Positions 24,367 through 30,202 of a stretch of DNA of 30,202 nucleotides are shown here, piece by piece. The notes under the pieces are model-generated. The model ran no database searches, was not told where the DNA came from, and saw only the letters and a program-made list of their open reading frames with translations. The position numbers and the translations under genes were made by a program. Numbering within the stretch: the stretch's first letter is position 1; each line of letters opens with the position of its first letter. The DNA is from Sergeia podlipaevii. Lineage: Eukaryota > Euglenozoa > Kinetoplastea > Trypanosomatida > Trypanosomatidae. The DNA is taken from positions 1 to 30,202 of the forward strand of contig JASANZ010001989.1 in the NCBI GenBank assembly GCA_030849805.1, in the 5' to 3' direction.

Positions 24367-27300
24367 TTAACGCCAGACCGGCTTGCTATGCAACGCCATC
24401 GCGAGTTTGTTTTCTGCCTTAAGGCGACTCATTTCCTCCAGCATTGCATCAGGATCTCTGTGCTGCGTAGCTGCGGCATCTTCGTCTTCGGCACTAACGC
24501 GTGAACCGCGTCTGCGCAGTGGTGTTTGCCTAGCTTTTCTGTCAACCTGAGCCGAAACAGGTTTCGGCGGTAGCGTGGCGGGAGCAGCAACTGCCTCCTG
24601 GGGTTTCGCATCCTCTCGCGGCATCTCCGGCATGATCATCATCCGCTGGCGCGGGATCGCCGACGGCTCGCTGGCCACACTTTTGATTTCGTCCATCGAA
24701 AAGTCGTTGAACGTGGTCCAGCGGCGTGGGGAAGTGTTGCCTTCTCCTCCTCCATGTTCTTCTCCCTCAGCAATGCTGGGCTTCGCTGGCAAACAGTGAG
24801 CGTGGACATTTTTGTTTTTGTTGGTTATGTTGTTCTTCACGGCAGCTGAACATGAAGAAGGAGAGAGCGAGGTGCCAGGGTTGCCTGAATGCTGCTGGCG
24901 CTGTTGCACTGTACTCGAGTTACGACAGTTAGTAACTGTAAAGGAAGACGAGGATCCAGACGGCTTCACAGTCGCTGCTACAGTTGTGTTGTTGCTGGCA
25001 CCTGCTGCTGCTGCTGCTGCTGCTGCCGTCACACCCGCAGACCGAGGATATAGGGAGGCAGACTTGGACTCGAGCCCACGCTCCATCGACTCCGTCACGA
25101 AAGGGTTCCCACGTCCTGGCCGCACTGTGGACATGGAGGCAACGGTTTGAATCTCTAACCGCAGCGACTCCTCCTCGACCCAGCGCTTGGTTGCTTTCAT
25201 GTCAAGATGTACGACGCTGTTCACCACACTTGCTCGACCTTCGTCATGATGTGCCTTCGCGCGTTCATTTCTCAAGGCTTGCTGAATAGCGTCCAGGTTC
25301 TTCGCAGTTAAAGTATTGGATGGGATGAGTGATGCAGCAGTGCGGCCACCGCCACTGCCGCTGCTGCGCAGTGAAGATTGGAACAGCCCCATTCCGCGAG
25401 AAGCCAGTTGTGCTTCCTGCTGTTGCTGCTGCTGCTGAGCTCTAGACCTCGGCTGCAGAGGTGTGGCGGCACGGCGCGGCGCCACTGCCCCACCAGGTGG
25501 TGCCCCGCGTCGCAATGGAGCTTGAGTGCTGTGCATCCTTCTCAGTTGTTGCGGTTGTTGGTGCTGCGCTTCCCGCAACTGAGCGGCTCGTGTCGTGCCG
25601 GGAAATGGGCTGTCTCCACTACCTAGTGTGCGCTGTGTGCGAGGCACCGGCACCGGCCTGCCAGCCCCACTGACGTTCGCACCGCCACTGTTGACTTTCA
25701 CATGATTGCTGCATACAGCTGGACTGCGAGTATCAGACACGTGCGGCGCCGGCACCTGATGCTGCCCTTCTCCCTCCTTCTTCTGCAATAGACGCTGGTG
25801 TAAGTTCAGTGTGTCTGGAGGAGCCGCAGCACCGGATGCCTTGTGAGGCGTAGTAGAAGCCGAAGACTTGCCCGCAATTCCTGGAGTTATGAAATCGCAA
25901 TCAAGATCCACCTTGGTGCCCCCTACCGCTCCCGCAGTGGTGATTTCGTTCAACATGGTCGCCCAATCCTGTGCGTTGAAGATGCTGATGTGGTCGCCAT
26001 CGAGGTCACGGTAACGAATACGCAGTTTGGTGCCTAGCGGCAGCACACCAGACCCTTCGCCCAGCGCCTCTTTCGCCTCTTCCTGCTCCTCCTCGCACAC
26101 GGCGAAGAGGCGTGCGTAGATGTCTGCAAAATCAATGAATTCAGGATCTGGCAGGGCAACCAGACGTGTGTTGGCACCACCGCGACACCGCACTTTGATG
26201 CGAAGCGTGCGCATGCGCGTGAGTCGCGCTCGTGCTCGGTCCACAAGAGGCCCCGAAAGTCCCAGTTCCTCCGCCCTTCGCAGACACGCACGAATCTCTT
26301 CGTTTGCGGTCACTAGAGCAGACGCGGAGCGACGCCCTAGGTGACTGGACGCGTCGTCTTCAATCATCGTTCCATCTGGCGACGAGAGCCCCCGAGAGTC
26401 TGCCTGGCTAAGTGCCTCAACCGCGCGGAGCAGCTCACCACGCACTGTTTCCATCATGTAGGCCTGCGCGAGGTCACGGCAGACGGACTGATAAAGTGTC
26501 GTCATGTCTGCTGACCACACCTTGGACGGTGTGTGCACGAGGCACACATCGTGAACAGAAAGAGTCGAGGGCAAGAAGTCAGCTAAGATCAGCTGCTGCT
26601 GCTGCTGCTGTTGTGGTGAACCGCTGGAGCGACGCTCAGTGTCTATGCTGTGTGAGGTACGTATGGCACCGGCAACGCTTCTTGACGAAGACAACATGGC
26701 GTCGTTAATGCTCTCCATCACCAGCCGGCATGCTCGCACAATGCGTTGCGCGTGTGCAGGGCTGCTTGCAATCTGCAACCTGTGAATCAGTTCGTTAGCG
26801 CGATGGATCACCTGGAAGTAGTGCACCGCGTCGCATTTTGCGGTGTGGGCGACCTGCATTCCTTGATAAACAGTATCGGCCTGCTGCAGGTCTGCAATGA
26901 GTCTCTGCGCTTCCTCGATAATAACAAAGCTACGTCCCTTTGCATCACTCACATCAACTTCAGCGTCCCTCTGCTGGCGTGCACCACTATCGGCCTCCAT
27001 AAACGCTTGCGCAGCCTCCATGGCAGCCGCTACATCAGGCACCGTCAAGCGATCCGCGGACATGGCAGAGCGGAGTGCAGCCAGTGCAGTGGCCTGCTCC
27101 TCGTATTTACGCCCCAACTGCCGCACGGACTGCTCAACCTGTTCTGCATGGAGGTCGCTAAGAGTTTGCCCAGGTTTGAGAATCTCCTGGAGATCAGAAA
27201 TCGCCAGCGCTTCGGCCTGCGCAGACGCGAGCACCTCGTCGATATTGCCTGTACTCGATGCCCTCTCACGCGCACAGAGAACAATTCTGCGCCATGATCG

Positions 27301-29037
27301 CATTGCTGGCATCCAGCGTTGCTCCAGCCACGTAAAGAAGGGTCCCTTGGCAAACGCTGTGCGCAGACGCCTCGCTCGCTCCCCTAGAGGAGGTGCACTG
27401 GAAGGCGACTGCTCCTGCTGCTGCTCTTGCTGCGGTTTCTGGCCGAGCATAGCCGCCTTGTGGTCCTCATACACTTCACGGACACGGAAGAGATCCTGCT
27501 GCTCTACGGTGACCCGCAACAGCGAAATGACCTGTGCGGTCTGCATGACAGCATCCACCACAGCCCTGCAATCGGCTAGAGCGCCGCTGCGCTCTGCAAA
27601 GGCTTCACGCAAGGAAGGCTCCGCGCTCGTGCTAAACTTTCGATCAATCAAGTCCAACTGCCCACACACGCTGGCGCGGGCAGCAAGACAGTCAAGCTCC
27701 AGCTGCTTCATCACATCTGCAGAGGACGAAGAAGAGGGTGAGGAGGCCAAAGTCGCCTTCGTTGCACCAGACGATGTGGGCAGCTTCGGGCACTCTAGCC
27801 TGGAGAAAGCGCTCAGAAGAGCCTGAGCAGCATCGTGAAGCTGAACGAGGAGTGGGTCCGGCTTGGTGTCGTCGACGCCCGAGGAGGCGCGCACTGAACG
27901 CCCGCGCGAGGGTCCTCTGGCTGGCGTGATTGAGGCGCGAAAGGCCTGCAAACTTGCCGGCGGAGGAAGACTGCGAGTGCGCTGTGCAAGCCCCTCGGTG
28001 ACGTCATCCACGAAGGTCATGACAGCCTCCATCTGGTCTAACAGGTCGTAAATGTCAAACGCGAAAAAGGAAGAGGAGGATGCAGGAGGAATGACTGTTG
28101 GGGAAACAGGCTTGGCCGCTTGCTTCGACAACACCACAGACGTGTTGCTCAGGGCTTGCGAGCTGTTCTTCTTTACCGCTGCGCTACCACTAGTACTGCT
28201 GTAGTTACTTACTTTGGCTGCAATACCGGGTCGCCACGAGGCGTTCCCACCAGCGCCACTCGCCACTGTCGCTGTTGAGCTGGAAGTTGCCGGCTTGCGG
28301 CTCACCATGCTCTCACTCCCTGCACTACTGTTCGCACGGAGCAACTTGTTCGTGACGCGCGTGGCCAGAGCTCCGCTCTTGTTGCGCAGCCCTGTGGCGG
28401 TGGCTGGATGGGATCCGATGTTCTCCTTGGCGTTGATACCATCTGAGGAAACAGAGACCGCATCTGAGGCGGATGTGTTCGTGCCCTTACGGTTTGCGGT
28501 GCTCACTCTTTCACTATCGGCCGTGCTGTTCATCTTAGAGCGGTTCGTGACAGCGTATGTTTCCTCCGGAGTCTCCTCGAACACGCTGGCTTCGTCTTCG
28601 TCGCTGTAGCAGTTGGCAAAGTGGTCAGAAAAGCTACCCCGGCGTAGTTCTGCGAGGTTCAGCTTCTCCATGCGTATGCCCTCCATCTCCGCTGAGCGAC
28701 GCATTGGAACGTCTTCCCTCTCGCGTGAGGTAGCTGGTGTCGTAAGCGGACTCACGGTGATGGTAGATAAAGGAGCGGAGCATGTGTCCCTGCGCTGCTC
28801 TGAGTCAGTCGTGGGGGTGGTAGTCTTGGTAGCCGGGTGTGTCTTGCGAGTGACCGCTGCTGCGGTGTTGCTGCTAGTTGCACTTGAACTAGAACTACAT
28901 GCGACTGCTTTATGTCCGGCTAGGAAAGCAGGCGGCGGCGGTGGTGCACCCTCCCTTACCTTCGCGCGTTGCTGGTTGCGTGAGCGGATTGCATCAATGC
29001 GCCGGCGCCGTTCCATGGCGGGATCGGTGCCGAACAT
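24367..29037 (-). CDS. Large PB1-domain scaffold-like protein with polyglutamine and polyalanine tracts
   Basis: This 1,556-residue protein has one recognisable domain, a PB1 domain at about 943-1052. Its first strand carries a lysine (K948 in LRIKVRCRGG), and its acidic OPCA motif is YRDLDGDHISIF with D1011, D1013 and D1015, followed by NAQDW. Having both the basic and the acidic face makes it dual-type, able in principle to bind partners head-to-tail or to polymerise. Before it are a Ser/Thr-rich N-terminal third and a helical middle (about 330-930). After it come Pro/Arg/Gln-rich and Ser-rich stretches. The frame stays open upstream to 29151, but that first codon is GTG. The ATG at 29037 (MFGTDPAMERRRR) lies downstream of the splice acceptor and is preferred. 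The role is unknown. A signalling or cytoskeletal scaffold is inferred. Confidence 0.85.
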   Translation of the reverse strand: MFGTDPAMERRRRIDAIRSRNQQRAKVREGAPPPPPAFLAGHKAVACSSSSSATSSNTAAAVTRKTHPATKTTTPTTDSEQRRDTCSAPLSTITVSPLTTPATSREREDVPMRRSAEMEGIRMEKLNLAELRRGSFSDHFANCYSDEDEASVFEETPEETYAVTNRSKMNSTADSERVSTANRKGTNTSASDAVSVSSDGINAKENIGSHPATATGLRNKSGALATRVTNKLLRANSSAGSESMVSRKPATSSSTATVASGAGGNASWRPGIAAKVSNYSSTSGSAAVKKNSSQALSNTSVVLSKQAAKPVSPTVIPPASSSSFFAFDIYDLLDQMEAVMTFVDDVTEGLAQRTRSLPPPASLQAFRASITPARGPSRGRSVRASSGVDDTKPDPLLVQLHDAAQALLSAFSRLECPKLPTSSGATKATLASSPSSSSSADVMKQLELDCLAARASVCGQLDLIDRKFSTSAEPSLREAFAERSGALADCRAVVDAVMQTAQVISLLRVTVEQQDLFRVREVYEDHKAAMLGQKPQQEQQQEQSPSSAPPLGERARRLRTAFAKGPFFTWLEQRWMPAMRSWRRIVLCARERASSTGNIDEVLASAQAEALAISDLQEILKPGQTLSDLHAEQVEQSVRQLGRKYEEQATALAALRSAMSADRLTVPDVAAAMEAAQAFMEADSGARQQRDAEVDVSDAKGRSFVIIEEAQRLIADLQQADTVYQGMQVAHTAKCDAVHYFQVIHRANELIHRLQIASSPAHAQRIVRACRLVMESINDAMLSSSRSVAGAIRTSHSIDTERRSSGSPQQQQQQQLILADFLPSTLSVHDVCLVHTPSKVWSADMTTLYQSVCRDLAQAYMMETVRGELLRAVEALSQADSRGLSSPDGTMIEDDASSHLGRRSASALVTANEEIRACLRRAEELGLSGPLVDRARARLTRMRTLRIKVRCRGGANTRLVALPDPEFIDFADIYARLFAVCEEEQEEAKEALGEGSGVLPLGTKLRIRYRDLDGDHISIFNAQDWATMLNEITTAGAVGGTKVDLDCDFITPGIAGKSSASTTPHKASGAAAPPDTLNLHQRLLQKKEGEGQHQVPAPHVSDTRSPAVCSNHVKVNSGGANVSGAGRPVPVPRTQRTLGSGDSPFPGTTRAAQLREAQHQQPQQLRRMHSTQAPLRRGAPPGGAVAPRRAATPLQPRSRAQQQQQQQEAQLASRGMGLFQSSLRSSGSGGGRTAASLIPSNTLTAKNLDAIQQALRNERAKAHHDEGRASVVNSVVHLDMKATKRWVEEESLRLEIQTVASMSTVRPGRGNPFVTESMERGLESKSASLYPRSAGVTAAAAAAAAGASNNTTVAATVKPSGSSSSFTVTNCRNSSTVQQRQQHSGNPGTSLSPSSCSAAVKNNITNKNKNVHAHCLPAKPSIAEGEEHGGGEGNTSPRRWTTFNDFSMDEIKSVASEPSAIPRQRMMIMPEMPREDAKPQEAVAAPATLPPKPVSAQVDRKARQTPLRRRGSRVSAEDEDAAATQHRDPDAMLEEMSRLKAENKLAMALHSKPVWR
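25002..25025. repeat. CTG/CAG triplet tract coding polyalanine
   Basis: Eight CTG units on the plus strand read as GCA codons on the minus strand and give a run of eight alanines in the PB1-domain protein. Confidence 0.93.
25418..25439. repeat. CAG/CTG triplet tract coding polyglutamine
   Basis: A run of CAG/CAA codons on the minus strand codes seven glutamines (SRAQQQQQQQEAQ). Two more glutamine tracts of the same gene lie at about 26590-26613 and 27412-27437. Confidence 0.9.
26590..26613. repeat. CAG/CTG triplet tract coding polyglutamine
   Basis: CTG units on the plus strand encode seven or eight glutamines (SPQQQQQQQQL) in the helical middle part of the PB1-domain protein, about 130 residues before the PB1 domain. 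Confidence 0.9.
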
Positions 29038-29152
29038 GGTAAAGGGGGGGGGGGGAACAACAAAAAAAAGAAACACGACGAATATATATGTGTGCGTGTG
29101 ATTCTTTGTCGTGTGCAAGTTCCTCTCTACTCGCACACACGATGCCCGCACT

Positions 29153-29185
29153 CTATATGAAAAGGAGGCAAAAGCAAACTGCTCA
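29153..29185 (-). promoter_or_regulatory. putative spliced-leader acceptor, PB1-domain gene
   Basis: On the minus strand TTTGCTTTTGCCTCCTTTTC is followed by ATATAG with the AG at 29154-29153. This gives a 5' UTR of about 115 bases to the chosen ATG. The UTR holds a run of about twelve C residues just before the start codon (29046-29057 on the plus strand as G). Confidence 0.55.
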
Positions 29186-29845
29186 AAATAATCAATAAAG
29201 CTCGCACACGCTTCTCCACACGTTCCCAGTATATATATATATATATATATGTGTGGTGTGAGATAAAAGAGAGAAGAGAAAGATAGGAGAGATACGATAC
29301 ACTGAGACTCTATTATCTTTTTTTTTCAAAAAAACAGAGTGACGCACACACACACACACACACACCACAAGAATGCTCGTGAGATTACAAAGAACAAACA
29401 AACAAAAATCAAATGAGAAAATACTTCTACAGCAACCAAAGCAAAATAAAAAAAATTGAAAAAAAAATAGTAGTAAAAGATGTGTAGGTGAGCACTGGTG
29501 GGAAGGAGACTAAAAAAAAAAAAAATACAGGCAACAGTCCAGCTGATATACAGCACTTGAAGTGGGTACGTATAACCCCACCTACAGTTTGCTCTAAAGA
29601 AACATCATGACAGCAACATGTAAAGACAGCAAGTAAAAAAAAAGAAGAAAAAAACATGAAGTGAGAAGGAGAGAAAGAGTTAGTAAGTAAAAGCAAAAGA
29701 AGAAGAAGAAGAAGATATCGCCTATAAAAGGTGCAGTCGGTGACATACAGGCAATTGATGATCTTAAGATAAAACATGTCTATCGAATTAGAAAATGCTC
29801 CTGTTTTTTTTTTTTTTGCTTTGTTTTGTGAGAAGATGTAGCCCA
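29186..29845. other. AT-rich intergenic gap
   Basis: TA and CA microsatellites, GAA and A runs. The open frame of 139 codons on the minus strand at 29427-29846 is dominated by Phe, Leu and homopolymer-derived residues and is treated as chance. Confidence 0.5.
29230..29250. repeat. (TA)n microsatellite
   Basis: A TA run of about 21 bases. A CA run of about 21 bases follows at 29345-29365. Confidence 0.95.
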
Positions 29846-29959
29846 TTAACCAATCATCAAAAGATTGTGACAGAACGAGTGTGAACAGCCAGGCAGAAAA
29901 AAAAAAAAACCAAAAGCAAAGCCCAAATAGGTTTTTATAGCCGTTGTCGTCGCTCTCAT
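29846..29959 (-). CDS. weak candidate small ORF, 37 residues
   Basis: A frame from ATG (29957-29959) to TAA encodes MRATTTAIKTYLGFAFG, then a Phe run from a 13-T homopolymer, then a Cys/His-containing tail. The only positive signs are the position 32 bases after a strong pyrimidine tract plus AG and a basic-then-hydrophobic profile. The homopolymer inside it makes chance more likely than function. Confidence 0.12.
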   Translation of the reverse strand: MRATTTAIKTYLGFAFGFFFFLPGCSHSFCHNLLMIG

Positions 29960-29991
29960 GTTTGTTTTATTCACCAGTCAGCGCAAACTGG

Positions 29992-30018
29992 CTGCGTACC
30001 AAAAAAAAAAAAAAAAAA
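29992..30018 (-). promoter_or_regulatory. strong pyrimidine tract with AG (splice acceptor)
   Basis: On the minus strand about eighteen T residues are followed by GGTACGCAG, with AG at 29993-29992. It lies about 100 bases past the stop codon of the partial gene at the right edge. It may therefore set that gene's polyadenylation site as well as start a new message. Confidence 0.5.
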
Positions 30019-30115
30019 TAGGCCTCCTCCTTCCCCGGCCTTGTATCTTTACTGCATAGGAGGTAGAAGGGAAATAAAGAAGAGGGAACGCGCGCGCAAA
30101 GATGTATGGCTGTGT

Positions 30116-30202
30116 TTACAAATCACCATGATCTTCCCCTGCAGCCACCACGCTATATTTGTGCTCGTCATCAGGTACTGTTTCCGCTCCCGCAGCAGCA
30201 GG
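30116..30202 (-). CDS. partial CDS, C-terminal 28 residues of an unidentified protein
   Basis: The last 87 bases of the window form an uninterrupted minus-strand frame that enters from beyond the right edge and ends in TAA at 30116-30118. It reads PAAAGAETVPDDEHKYSVVA, then AGEDHGDL. The codons are GC-rich like the other genes here, and the composition (Ala, acidic residues, Val) is that of a real protein tail rather than gap DNA. The base composition changes sharply right at the stop codon. The family cannot be told from 28 residues. Confidence 0.65.
   Translation of the reverse strand, partial: PAAAGAETVPDDEHKYSVVAAGEDHGDL

Noticed and set aside
29038..29151. N-terminal extension of the PB1-domain protein with a hydrophobic stretch
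   Set aside because: The upstream frame begins with GTG and crosses a 12-C homopolymer and repeat DNA. The predicted splice acceptor at 29153 makes this the 5' UTR.
29427..29846. Minus-strand frame of 139 codons with many hydrophobic residues
   Set aside because: The hydrophobic runs come from T homopolymers and TAA/GAA repeats on the plus strand, so an apparent membrane protein is expected by chance.

Overview
This window looks like nuclear DNA of a kinetoplastid (trypanosomatid-type) flagellate. All eight complete protein genes, plus a partial gene at the right edge, lie on the minus strand with no sign of cis-introns. Gene bodies are GC-rich. The gaps are AT-rich and full of homopolymers and microsatellites. 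Most gene starts are preceded on the transcribed strand by a pyrimidine tract and an AG, as expected for spliced-leader trans-splicing within one polycistronic unit. The genus cannot be fixed from sequence reading alone. The gaps are long for this group (0.5 to about 4 kb).

In transcription order (right to left): the C-terminal 28 codons of an unidentified protein (30116-30202); a 1,556-residue low-complexity and helical scaffold with a PB1 domain (24367-29037); V-ATPase subunit H (21583-23031); a 2.9-kb gap whose middle part is compositionally odd (about 20000-21290); condensin subunit SMC4 with a kinetoplastid-style acidic/basic insert (14075-18658); a small predicted secreted protein (13002-13394); a phytanoyl-CoA dioxygenase-fold protein that appears to have lost two metal ligands (11401-12471); a predicted mitochondrial coiled-coil protein ending in a release-factor GGQ domain (8411-10471); a Ser/Thr-Pro-rich protein of unknown function (5782-6852); a roughly 4.2-kb gap with one promising 34-residue small ORF; and a RING-H2 protein with an N-terminal zinc finger of the BCA2/RNF126 kind (849-1547).

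The genes do not form a metabolic operon. They are unrelated housekeeping and lineage-specific functions (chromosome condensation, vacuolar acidification, organellar translation, ubiquitination) sharing a transcription unit. The most interesting points are the coiled-coil/GGQ fusion, the PhyH-like protein with RMP where HxD is expected, the dual-type PB1 scaffold, the keto-rich segment downstream of V-ATPase H, three possible unannotated small proteins, and a 17-bp element shared by two putative splice-acceptor regions. No tRNA, rRNA, CRISPR array or transposon was recognised.
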